This document shows positions 1-6,347 of a stretch of 8,302 nt of DNA, one piece after another. The DNA comes from an uncultured Clostridia bacterium (GTDB lineage Bacteria > Bacillota > Clostridia > Christensenellales > UBA1242): NCBI GenBank assembly GCA_944372715.1, contig CALVZZ010000065.1:1-8302 (forward strand). Reading direction: 5' to 3'. Position numbers and translations under genes: made by a program. The notes under the pieces were generated by a model, which had not been told where the DNA came from, did not search any database, and worked only from the letters and a program-made list of their open reading frames with translations. The stretch's first letter is position 1. Every line of letters starts with the position of its first letter.

Positions 1-469
1 CATATGTTGCTCCGTATTTTGTGCATTCATCAAATGCCATTATTATATCTGCACCCAAATCATTTTCAATTTGCATACACTTTTCAGGAGAAATAAACAA
101 CTTATCACCATTTAAATGCGACTTAAACTCTACTCCTTCATCTGTAATATGTCTTAAATCTGAAAGAGAAAAAACTTGAAAACCACCACTGTCAGTAAGA
201 ATTGGTCTATCCCAATTCATAAATTTGTGAAGGCCACCAGCTTGTTTTATTATTTTTTCACCCGGACGCAAAAAAAGATGATATGTGTTAGATAAGATGA
301 TTTGTGCATTCAAAGTTTTTAAATCTTCTGGACGCAATCCTTTTACTGTTGCTTGAGTACCAACAGGCATAAAAACAGGTGTTTCAATTTCTCCGTGTGG
401 AGTTTTAAATACTCCTAACCTTGCCCCTGTTTGTTTGCATATATGTTTTATTTCATAACTAAATCCCAT
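1..469 (-). CDS. tgt: Queuine/preQ1 tRNA-guanine transglycosylase, N-terminal part (runs off left edge)
   Basis: Tgt swaps guanine-34 in the anticodon of GUN-type tRNAs for the 7-deazaguanine base preQ1 in bacteria, a step of queuosine synthesis in the cytoplasm. Only the first 156 codons are present; the family is usually about 370-390 residues, so the C-terminal half, with the nucleophilic Asp and the zinc-binding cysteines, lies outside the window. Visible family motifs are TPVFMPVGTQATVKGL (30-45), ILSNTYHLFLRPG (58-70), LTDSGGFQVFSLS (91-103) and GADIIMAFDEC (139-149). D93 corresponds to the active-site Asp102 and D147 to the base-binding Asp156 of the Zymomonas enzyme, with a constant offset of 9. 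The ATG at 467-469 is preceded by TAGGAAATATT, so the AGGAA ribosome-binding site overlaps the TAG stop of the upstream gene 8 nt away. It is the last visible member of the operon with queA. Identification is secure. Confidence 0.97.
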   Translation of the reverse strand, partial: MGFSYEIKHICKQTGARLGVFKTPHGEIETPVFMPVGTQATVKGLRPEDLKTLNAQIILSNTYHLFLRPGEKIIKQAGGLHKFMNWDRPILTDSGGFQVFSLSDLRHITDEGVEFKSHLNGDKLFISPEKCMQIENDLGADIIMAFDECTKYGATY

Positions 470-477
470 AATATTTC

Positions 478-1062
478 CTACTTTAAATTTTTCTTTGTTA
501 AATACTGTGTTTTATAAAAGGTGTTATTATCAATTTTTATGTTATCATTTTTAACCAATTCTTTTTTATAATTTTCCAAATCCCTTTCTAGAACTATTTC
601 AGAATTATTGATATTTTCAACAACATTTTTACATTTATCTATTTTAATTGTTTCAAACACAACATATGGTGATAAAAATTTCGTATTTAATAAAATTGCT
701 TCTTTTTTTTCATTTTTAGTTGAGTACTGTAAATTGGCGTTTATAGGATTTGAATTATAATAGGAATAATTTTCTATCCAAAAACAAATTTTATTATCTA
801 CAACTTTTTTACCTTTATAAATACCTAAAATAGTTCCCCTTTTATTTAATACTAATTTTTCTTTAAGTATTTTATTTACTTTAAAGTTATTTTCAATGTA
901 ATCACCAACAAAAACAATTTCTGCATCATATAAAAATAAATTGTTACATTTATTTTTATAATATGCAGAAACAATGTAAATACTTTGATTACCTAAATTT
1001 TGCAATTCAACATCGGATAATTTTTGAAGTTCATTTGCAATTTTATAACCTAAATTTTCCAT
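478..1062 (-). CDS. Hypothetical protein of 194 aa between queA and tgt
   Basis: I do not recognise this protein. It is rich in Asn, Lys, Ile and Tyr, with no signal peptide and no hydrophobic stretch long enough for a membrane helix, so a soluble cytoplasmic protein is likely. The first 25 residues look helical; the middle (about 27-120) alternates hydrophobic and polar residues as in beta strands (for example IYIVSAYY, AEIVFVGDYI, GTILGIYKGKKV, ICFWIENYSYYN); the end is charged and probably helical (about 150-170), then Lys/Asn-rich. The ATG at 1060-1062 has TTTGGAGTAAA in front, a GGAG site only 4 nt from the start. It lies 11 nt after queA and 8 nt before tgt, so it is almost certainly co-transcribed with them. 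By hand count its GC is about 20%, well below ruvB (about 32%), and its codons are almost all A/T-ending. That may mean weak constraint, a lineage-specific gene or recent acquisition. An intact frame of this length with proper spacing and a ribosome-binding site supports a real gene; a queuosine role would be inference from position only. Confidence 0.8.
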   Translation of the reverse strand: MENLGYKIANELQKLSDVELQNLGNQSIYIVSAYYKNKCNNLFLYDAEIVFVGDYIENNFKVNKILKEKLVLNKRGTILGIYKGKKVVDNKICFWIENYSYYNSNPINANLQYSTKNEKKEAILLNTKFLSPYVVFETIKIDKCKNVVENINNSEIVLERDLENYKKELVKNDNIKIDNNTFYKTQYLTKKNLK

Positions 1063-1073
1063 TTTACTCCAAA

Positions 1074-2108
1074 TTAAATAATAAGCATTGCATCACCAAA
1101 GCTAAAAAATCTATATTTTTCTTGAACTGCCGTTTTGTATATCTCCATAGTGTTTTCAAGTCCACAAAAAGCAGAAACAAGCATTATAAGAGTAGATTCA
1201 GGAAGATGAAAATTGGTAATAAGATGATCAACAGCTTTAAATTTATAAGGTGGATAAATAAAAATTTTTGTTTCCCCAAATCCAGCAACAAGTTGACCAT
1301 CTTCATTTGCACAAGTTTCTAAAACTCTAACAGATGTCGTACCAACAGCAACAATTTTTCCACCATTTTTTCTAACATCATTTAAAATCTCAGCATTTTC
1401 TTCTGATAATTTATAATATTCCGAATGCATATCGTGATTTAAAATGCTTTCTTCTTTAACAGGTCTAAATGTGCCTAATCCAACGTGTAATAACACTTCA
1501 ACAACTTTTATCCCTTTATTTTTTATTTTTTCTAAAAGTTCAGGTGTAAAGTGTAAACCCGCAGTCGGAGCAGCGCTTGAACCATCAACTTTCGCATATA
1601 TTGTTTGGTATCTATCTTTATTTTTTAGCTTCTCTTTTATATAAGGAGGAAGTGGCATTTCTCCTATCTCAGATAAAATTTCTTCAAAATGACCAGAATA
1701 TATAAATTCAATTTTACATTCACCATATTCATATTTTTCTTTAATAATGCATTTTAATTTATCTGAAAATATAACAATATTTCCAACTTTCAATCTTTTA
1801 AAAGGTCGTGCAATAACATTCCAAGTTTTTAAATCAATTCTTTTTTGTAATAATATTTCAATTTTGGCTGATGTGTCTTCTTTTTTACCATATAATCTTG
1901 CTGGTAAAACTTTTGAATTGTTTATCACCAAAGCATCACCAGGATTTAAAAAATCAATTACATTATAGAACTTTTTATGTAAAATATTTTTGTTGGTTCT
2001 ATTAAAAACTAAAAGTCTAGAATTATCCCTTGGTTCAATTGGTTTTTGAGCAATTAACTCCTGTGGAAGATTATAGTTGTAAGTACTTTTTTTTGTATAA
2101 TCTATCAT
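1074..2108 (-). CDS. queA: S-adenosylmethionine:tRNA ribosyltransferase-isomerase
   Basis: QueA transfers and isomerises the ribosyl group of S-adenosylmethionine onto preQ1 already inserted in tRNA by Tgt, giving epoxyqueuosine. The 344-residue length is normal for the family. Family blocks in order are RDNSRLLVFNR (27-37), NNSKVLPARLYG (63-74), GEMPLPPYI (149-157), DGSSAAPTAGLHFT (175-188), LLHVGLGTFRPV (206-217), MHSEYY (227-232), VAVGTTSVRVLE (253-264), ITNFHLPESTLIMLVSAF (297-314) and YRFFSFGDAMLI (332-343). The start ATG at 2106-2108 overlaps the TGA of ruvB as ATGA, a 4-nt overlap typical of translational coupling, and a GGAGA site (2115-2119) sits 6 nt upstream inside ruvB. Linkage with ruvAB on one side and tgt on the other is a common Clostridia/Bacilli arrangement. 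Nothing looks broken. Confidence 0.98.
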   Translation of the reverse strand: MIDYTKKSTYNYNLPQELIAQKPIEPRDNSRLLVFNRTNKNILHKKFYNVIDFLNPGDALVINNSKVLPARLYGKKEDTSAKIEILLQKRIDLKTWNVIARPFKRLKVGNIVIFSDKLKCIIKEKYEYGECKIEFIYSGHFEEILSEIGEMPLPPYIKEKLKNKDRYQTIYAKVDGSSAAPTAGLHFTPELLEKIKNKGIKVVEVLLHVGLGTFRPVKEESILNHDMHSEYYKLSEENAEILNDVRKNGGKIVAVGTTSVRVLETCANEDGQLVAGFGETKIFIYPPYKFKAVDHLITNFHLPESTLIMLVSAFCGLENTMEIYKTAVQEKYRFFSFGDAMLII

Positions 2109-3154
2109 TCTAAATCTCCATTTACTTCATATACAGCAAGAGCCTTTATTTGTGCAGTTGAAAGTGGAAGATTTAAATGGTCATATGCTCCTTTTAAAGC
2201 TATTCTTCCCCTAGGTGTTCTTGCAATAAATCCAAGTTGTATTAAAAAAGGTTCGTAAACATCTTCTATTGTTGTAGCATCTTCTCCTGTTGCTGAGGAT
2301 AAAGTATCTAACCCAACAGGACCACCACCAAATTTATTTATTATGTTTAATAATATTCTTCTATCAATATTATCCAATCCAAGCTTATCTATTTCCAAAA
2401 GTTCCAATGCTTTATCTGTTAATTGCTTTGTCACAAGCCCATCTCCATAAACTTCGGCATAATCCCTAACCCTTTTTAAAATCCTGTTTGCAATACGAGG
2501 TGTACCTCTACTCCTACGAGCAATTTCTAAACAAGCATCTGGATCAATTTGTATATTTAAAACCTTTGCTGAACGATTAATAATTTCCTTCAATTCTTTT
2601 TCATTATAAAGTTCTAGTCTACAAAGCACTCCAAAACGATCACGAAGTGGACCTGTAAGCATACCTGCTCTTGTGGTTGCCCCAATTAGTGTGAATGGTT
2701 GAATTTTTAAACGCATATTTTTAGCTGATGGACCTTTACCAACAATAAAATCCAATGCAAAATCTTCCATTGCCGGATAAAGTATTTCTTCAACAGATTT
2801 GTTTAACCTATGAATTTCATCAATAAAAAGAACATCGTTTCTTTGCAAATTTGTTAAAATTGCTGCCAAATCAGCTGCGTGCTCTATTGCAGGTCCCGAT
2901 GTTATTTTAATTTGGCTTCCTAATTCATTTGCAATTATGTGTGACAATGTTGTTTTACCAAGACCTGGTGGTCCATATAATAATACGTGGTCAAGGGCTT
3001 CTTTTCTTTTTTTGGCAGCTTGAATATAAATACTCAACTTTTCTTTAATTTTGTCTTGTCCAACATATTCAATCATACTTGTAGGACGCAAAGAATTTTC
3101 AATTTCTGCATCTGTTAGTGATTTAGAACTAGATATAAACCTATTGTTTTCCAT
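2105..3154 (-). CDS. ruvB: Holliday junction branch-migration ATPase RuvB
   Basis: RuvB is the hexameric AAA+ motor that, loaded by RuvA, drives branch migration of Holliday junctions in recombination repair. Numbered from the ATG at 3152-3154 (349 aa): Walker A GPPGLGKTT (61-69), Walker B LFIDE (109-113), sensor 1 GATTRAG (158-164), arginine finger in LRDRFG (170-175), sensor 2 RGTPRIANR (216-224), then the C-terminal winged-helix domain (about 256-330) with GGGPVGLDTL and TPRGR. A GTG at 3158-3160 in the same frame would add two residues and overlap the ruvA stop as GTGA. I prefer the ATG because MENNRFISSS lines up with the start of Bacillus RuvB as I recall it, and AGGTGA just upstream places a Shine-Dalgarno match at suitable spacing. 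The GTG, with AAGGA 10 nt upstream, remains possible. About 20 residues after the winged-helix domain form a short tail. The gene overlaps queA by 4 nt. Confidence 0.98.
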   Translation of the reverse strand: MENNRFISSSKSLTDAEIENSLRPTSMIEYVGQDKIKEKLSIYIQAAKKRKEALDHVLLYGPPGLGKTTLSHIIANELGSQIKITSGPAIEHAADLAAILTNLQRNDVLFIDEIHRLNKSVEEILYPAMEDFALDFIVGKGPSAKNMRLKIQPFTLIGATTRAGMLTGPLRDRFGVLCRLELYNEKELKEIINRSAKVLNIQIDPDACLEIARRSRGTPRIANRILKRVRDYAEVYGDGLVTKQLTDKALELLEIDKLGLDNIDRRILLNIINKFGGGPVGLDTLSSATGEDATTIEDVYEPFLIQLGFIARTPRGRIALKGAYDHLNLPLSTAQIKALAVYEVNGDLE

Positions 3155-3156
3155 AC

Positions 3157-3747
3157 TCACCTACCCATATTCCTTAAAACATTAGAAATGATATCTTCAA
3201 CGGTGCTATTTTCATTAGCATTCTGTTTAACCAACCTTAAAGCTTCATTTTTTGAAACACCAAGCGAAATCAATGCTTCACAAGCATCGTTTATAACATC
3301 TTCATTTAAAATTACAACATTATCTTCCACTAATACGCCATTTACAAGAGACAATTTATCTTTAAGCTCTAAGCAAATTCTTTCAGCAGTTTTTTTACCA
3401 AGACCTTTTATTTTAGATAAAATGTTTACATCTTCTTTTAATATTGACACTATTAAATCAGAAATATTCATTCCTGATAAAATTGAAATTGCCATTTTAG
3501 GCCCAACTCCACTAACTGTAATAAGCTTATTAAACAATTCTTTTTCATCTATAGTAGAAAAACCAAAAAGAGATATACCGTCTTCTTTAACTTGTAAATA
3601 AGTATAAATCTTGCAATCTTCTCCAATCAAAGGCAATGTGCTTATAGTATTAGTTGAACAAAAAAGCTCATATCCAATATTATTACAATTTAAAATTATA
3701 CTTTGTTCTGATTTTTCTTCAATATTACCTATTAGAAAAGATATCAT
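3157..3747 (-). CDS. ruvA: Holliday junction-binding protein RuvA
   Basis: RuvA tetramers bind the four-way junction and load RuvB rings. The 196-residue protein has the usual three parts: an OB-fold domain (1-64, with VKEDGISLFGF at 53-63), a domain with two helix-hairpin-helix motifs (SGVGPKMAISIL at 79-90 and KGLGKKTAERICLEL at 114-128), and a small C-terminal helical domain III (about 150-194, EALISLGVSKNEA) that contacts RuvB. The acidic linker around 138-152 separates domains II and III. The ATG at 3745-3747 follows a purine-rich AGGGGGA site (3751-3757) that overlaps the TAG stop of ruvC, 8 nt away. The TGA stop lies 2 nt before the preferred ruvB ATG. All RuvABC members are encoded together, so the complete resolvasome is present. 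Confidence 0.98.
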   Translation of the reverse strand: MISFLIGNIEEKSEQSIILNCNNIGYELFCSTNTISTLPLIGEDCKIYTYLQVKEDGISLFGFSTIDEKELFNKLITVSGVGPKMAISILSGMNISDLIVSILKEDVNILSKIKGLGKKTAERICLELKDKLSLVNGVLVEDNVVILNEDVINDACEALISLGVSKNEALRLVKQNANENSTVEDIISNVLRNMGR

Positions 3748-3755
3748 ATTTCCCC

Positions 3756-4247
3756 CTAAATTTGATTAATATTTAACGCAGAATTTATTTGACTATGACA
3801 TATTGCCAATGCAAGAGCATCAGCAGCATCATCTGGTTTTGGAATTTTTTCAAGACCCAATAAAGTTTTTACCATATATTGAATTTGATATTTTTCAGCT
3901 CTTCCTATTCCTGTAAGTGCCTGTTTTACCTGTAATGGTGTATACTCAAACACTTTACCACAAAGTCTACCACACAAATATACAATAATTCCACGAGCTT
4001 CTGCAACAGGAATAATTGTTTTTTGATTTTTGAAATAAAACAACTCTTCTATCGCAATTTCATCTGGCTTAAAAGTATTAATAATCTCAGTTAAACAATC
4101 TGCAATAATGTTTAATCTAGCTGGTAATGACTCTTCTTTTGGTGTTGAAATAACACCATAATCTACAACATTAAGATTATAGCCGTCTGAATCTATTATC
4201 CCATAACCAACAATCCCGTAACCAGGATCAATACCTAAAATTCTCAA
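3756..4247 (-). CDS. ruvC: Crossover junction endodeoxyribonuclease RuvC (TTG start)
   Basis: RuvC is the dimeric, RNase H-like endonuclease that resolves Holliday junctions bound by RuvAB. The 163-residue length is normal. The four metal-binding acidic residues of the family are visible: D7 in ILGIDPG, E67 in AIEELFYFKN, and D140 and D143 in KPDDAADALALAICH, matching D7, E66, D138 and D141 of E. coli RuvC. The start is a TTG at 4245-4247. This is forced: the yebC TAG stop lies in the same frame only three codons upstream, there is no ATG or GTG between, and the first beta strand with catalytic D7 follows at once. The Shine-Dalgarno is weak (AGGTAGT), so initiation may be poor, which fits an enzyme needed in small amounts. 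The yebC-ruvC-ruvA-ruvB order is widespread in bacteria. Confidence 0.97.
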   Translation of the reverse strand: MRILGIDPGYGIVGYGIIDSDGYNLNVVDYGVISTPKEESLPARLNIIADCLTEIINTFKPDEIAIEELFYFKNQKTIIPVAEARGIIVYLCGRLCGKVFEYTPLQVKQALTGIGRAEKYQIQYMVKTLLGLEKIPKPDDAADALALAICHSQINSALNINQI

Positions 4248-4256
4248 ATTTACTAC

Positions 4257-4976
4257 CTATTTAACATTATGATAAACATTTTGAACATCATCTAAATCTT
4301 CTAATGCTTCAATCATTTTTTCAAATTTAGCTTGTTTTTCTTCATCAAGCTCAACATACATATCTGGAACAAGTTCAACATTATATTCATTTACACTAAT
4401 TCCAAAACTTTTTAAAGCTTCAACAACATCATTAATTTCATCTGGATTTGTTTCAATTATAAAGGCATCATCTTCTTCTACAACATCTTTTGCCCCTGAT
4501 TCTAATGCCTTCATTAAAACATCATCACTATCAACGCCTTCTTGTCTTTCTAAAATAATTAAACCCTTTCTTTTAAATAAATAAGAAACACAGCCCGTTG
4601 CCCCCAAACTGCCACCGTGCTTATCAAAACTGTGACGAACATCACCTGCTGTTCTGTTTTTATTATCTGTTAAACACTCAACAATAACAGCAGAGCCTCC
4701 AATTCCGTAACCTTCGTAAGTTGTTTCTTCAAAATTTACACCAGCAAGCTCTCCCGTTGCTTTTTTTATAGCTCTTTGAATAGAATCGTTTGGCATATTA
4801 TTTTGTTTAGCTTTTGCTATAACATCTCTTAATTTTGAATTTGAAACAGGATCTGCCCCACCATTTTTCACTACAACAGCAATTTCTCTACCTATTTTTG
4901 TAAAAATTTTACCTCTTTGAGCATCACTTTTACCCTTTCTTGCTTGTATATTGTGCCATTTACTATGACCTGACAT
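4257..4976 (-). CDS. yebC: YebC/PmpR-family translation factor
   Basis: This belongs to the YebC/TACO1 family, long listed as putative transcriptional regulators (PmpR) and now, for several members, described as ribosome-associated factors that relieve stalling at proline-rich stretches. The 239-residue length is typical. Hallmarks are MSGHSKWHNIQARKGKSDAQ (1-20), the helical first domain with KLRDVIAKAKQNNMPNDSIQ (48-67), YEGYGIGGSAVIVECLTDN (88-106) where the usual GPGG is GIGG, and NRT..VR..F.KHGG..G..GCVSYLF (107-134). The C-terminal half is acidic, as in relatives (for example DDVLMKALESGAKDVVEEDD). The ATG at 4974-4976 has a strong AAGGAG site (4985-4990) located within the last codons of the upstream methyltransferase gene, whose TGA is 4 nt away. 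Which YebC paralogue function applies here cannot be told from sequence alone. Confidence 0.95.
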   Translation of the reverse strand: MSGHSKWHNIQARKGKSDAQRGKIFTKIGREIAVVVKNGGADPVSNSKLRDVIAKAKQNNMPNDSIQRAIKKATGELAGVNFEETTYEGYGIGGSAVIVECLTDNKNRTAGDVRHSFDKHGGSLGATGCVSYLFKRKGLIILERQEGVDSDDVLMKALESGAKDVVEEDDAFIIETNPDEINDVVEALKSFGISVNEYNVELVPDMYVELDEEKQAKFEKMIEALEDLDDVQNVYHNVK

Positions 4977-4980
4977 AAAA

Positions 4981-5694
4981 TCATCTCCTTAAATTAATTT
5001 GATACATTATTATGCTTCCTGCAACAGAAGCATTTAAACTTTCTAATCCATTGGCCATAGGAATAGAAATTGAACTTTTGCAAATTTTTTTAATCTCTTT
5101 ACTCACTCCATTTCCTTCATTGCCTATGACTATACCAACATTTTCACTAAATTGTTTATTAAAAATATTTTCACCGTTCATATCTGCATAAAACATATTT
5201 TTATTTGTACATATGCTTATGAATTCATCTTTTGAGCACTCATAAACATTAAGCTTAAATATAGCTCCCATAGAGCTTCTTACAACTTTATCACTAATTC
5301 TTGCACAATTTAATAGATACACATCATTAAAATTGGCGCCGAGTGATGAACGAATAAGCGTTCCAACATTTCCAGGGTCCTGAACTTCATCTAAAACTAA
5401 AAAGTTGCCAAAGGGAAGCTCTAATTTTTTTTTGCAAAACTTAATAATTCCTACAACTCCTTGGGAATTTATTGTTTGTGCAAATAACTTAAACACATTA
5501 TCTGAAACTAAAAGAATTTCTCCTCCGTAGTCCGTTTTTCCAGAATAATTTTCTTTAACAATTAAGTATTCCAAACTTTTTCCTGAATTTACAGCTTCAT
5601 CTATAAGTTTTGGATTATCTAAAAAAAGATAATCTTTATCTTTTAAAAGTTTTTTCAAATATTTAATTTTTTCATTTTGAATAGAAGTAATCAC
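4981..5694 (-). CDS. SpoU/TrmH-family (SPOUT) RNA 2'-O-methyltransferase
   Basis: A SPOUT-fold enzyme expected to methylate a ribose 2'-OH of rRNA or tRNA using S-adenosylmethionine, acting as a dimer. Residues 1-85 form an N-terminal substrate-binding domain (ITSIQNEKIKYLKKL at the start), although the usual F-x-x-EG segment is changed to LFLDNPKLIDEA. The catalytic knotted domain shows motif 1 LDEVQDPGNVGTLIRSS (101-117, with the conserved N109, G111 and R115), KVVRSSMGAIFKLNV (136-150), motif 2 IVIGNEGNGVS (188-198) and motif 3 ISIPMANGLESLNASVAGS (209-227). The exact target cannot be read from the sequence; genes of this type beside rplT are often annotated as 23S rRNA methyltransferases. 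The start is a GTG at 5692-5694 with no Shine-Dalgarno; an ATG one base off (5694-5696) runs straight into TGA. No ATG, GTG or TTG lies between this GTG and the upstream in-frame TAG. A promoter ends 6 nt before the GTG, see separate entry. Confidence 0.93.
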   Translation of the reverse strand: MITSIQNEKIKYLKKLLKDKDYLFLDNPKLIDEAVNSGKSLEYLIVKENYSGKTDYGGEILLVSDNVFKLFAQTINSQGVVGIIKFCKKKLELPFGNFLVLDEVQDPGNVGTLIRSSLGANFNDVYLLNCARISDKVVRSSMGAIFKLNVYECSKDEFISICTNKNMFYADMNGENIFNKQFSENVGIVIGNEGNGVSKEIKKICKSSISIPMANGLESLNASVAGSIIMYQINLRR

Positions 5695-5700
5695 ATTTTG

Positions 5701-5729
5701 ATTATAATGTTTTAAAAGCTATTTAGCAA
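5701..5729 (-). promoter_or_regulatory. Putative sigma-A promoter of the methyltransferase-yebC-ruvCAB-queA-tgt unit
   Basis: On the minus strand TTGCTA (5724-5729, 4 of 6 to the -35 consensus) is separated by exactly 17 nt from a perfect TATAAT (5701-5706). It lies between the rplT terminator and the methyltransferase GTG. The predicted transcription start, about 7 nt after the -10 box, falls at about 5694, which is the GTG itself. Assignment is from consensus match and position only; AT-rich DNA gives chance -10 boxes. Confidence 0.6.
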
Positions 5730-5741
5730 GCATAAAGCAAT

Positions 5742-5769
5742 AAAAAACTTATCCTAAGATAAGTTTTTT
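5742..5769 (-). terminator. Intrinsic terminator after rplT
   Basis: A perfect inverted repeat: AAAAAACTTATC (5742-5753), loop CTAA (5754-5757), GATAAGTTTTTT (5758-5769). On the minus strand the CTTATC/GATAAG stem is followed by a run of six T, and the A-run on the other side can extend the stem. It begins 2 nt after the rplT TAA stop, so it should end the infC-rpmI-rplT transcript. The symmetry would let it work in both directions. The stem is GC-poor, so readthrough is possible. Confidence 0.85.
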
Positions 5770-5771
5770 AT

Positions 5772-6125
5772 TTATGCAATTGTTTTTTTTGCTGTTTCAA
5801 CAAGCTCTGTAAATGCTTTTTCATCACGAGCAGCAAGTTCAGCTAAAACTTTTCTATTCAAGTTGATGTTTGCCTTTTTCAAACCAAACATAAACTTACT
5901 ATAAGAAATTCCGTTCAATTTGCAAGCAGCTGAAATTCTTGTAATCCAAAGACTTCTGAAATTTCTTTTTCTTTGTTTTCTACCAATATACGCATATTGG
6001 CCACTTTTCATAACTTGTTGACGAGCAACTCTATATAATTTACTTTTAGCTCCGCGATAGCCTTTTGCTTGTTTTAAAATGGCTCTGCGTTTTTTAAGTG
6101 CTGTAACTGATCTTTTAATTCTCAT
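5772..6125 (-). CDS. rplT: 50S ribosomal protein L20
   Basis: L20 binds 23S rRNA early in large-subunit assembly and, in Firmicutes and E. coli, also represses its own operon by binding mRNA. The 117-residue, strongly basic protein is full length. Family signatures are RIKRSVTALKKRRAILKQAK (2-21), GYRGAKSKLYRVARQQVMK (22-40), the RKQRKRNFRSLWITRISAA stretch (49-67), and LNGISYSKFMFGLKKANI (70-87) followed by NRKVLAELA. The N-terminus is MRIKR, one residue shorter than the common MARVKR. The ATG at 6123-6125 has a GGGAGA site (6132-6137) just after the rpmI stop, 15 nt away. The same operon carries the leader that L20 is expected to bind, so feedback control is likely. Confidence 0.98.
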   Translation of the reverse strand: MRIKRSVTALKKRRAILKQAKGYRGAKSKLYRVARQQVMKSGQYAYIGRKQRKRNFRSLWITRISAACKLNGISYSKFMFGLKKANINLNRKVLAELAARDEKAFTELVETAKKTIA

Positions 6126-6140
6126 ACTCTTTCTCCCTTA

Positions 6141-6335
6141 TTAACCTTGAACCATCTTTTTGATGTTCTTTGCTTGTTTTCCAGAAAGGTAAGCGCCCTT
6201 TCTTAACTTTCTTTTTCTTGATGGACTTTTTTCTGTTAAAAAGTGTCCACGATCTGTTTTCGCAATTTTAACTTTACCGTTAGAATTGATTTTAAAACGC
6301 TTCTTAGCTCCACTATGTGATTTTAGTTTTGGCAT
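6141..6335 (-). CDS. rpmI: 50S ribosomal protein L35
   Basis: L35 is a small basic protein of the large ribosomal subunit. All 64 residues of a normal L35 are present: MPKLKSHSGAKKRFKINSNG at the N-terminus (1-20), the central GKVKIAKTDRGHFLTEKS (20-37), and the Lys/Arg-rich end SRKRKLRKGAYLSG (39-52). The ATG at 6333-6335 is preceded by AAGGAGAAAGAGT, a strong ribosome-binding site that begins inside the infC TAA stop. It is co-transcribed with infC (12-nt gap) and rplT (15-nt gap), the conserved infC-rpmI-rplT operon. Confidence 0.98.
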   Translation of the reverse strand: MPKLKSHSGAKKRFKINSNGKVKIAKTDRGHFLTEKSPSRKRKLRKGAYLSGKQAKNIKKMVQG

Positions 6336-6347
6336 ACTCTTTCTCCT

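Noticed and set aside
963..1322. Plus-strand open frame of 119 codons
   Set aside because: It runs antisense across the start of the unknown gene and the end of queA, has no recognisable product, and its composition is that of an antisense shadow.
1444..1968. Two plus-strand open frames (1444-1644 and 1747-1968) inside queA
   Set aside because: Both are fully antisense to well-conserved queA sequence and have no family features.
3188..3601. Plus-strand open frame of 137 codons antisense to ruvA
   Set aside because: Ser/Leu/Thr-rich shadow of a clearly real gene; no ribosome-binding or family evidence.
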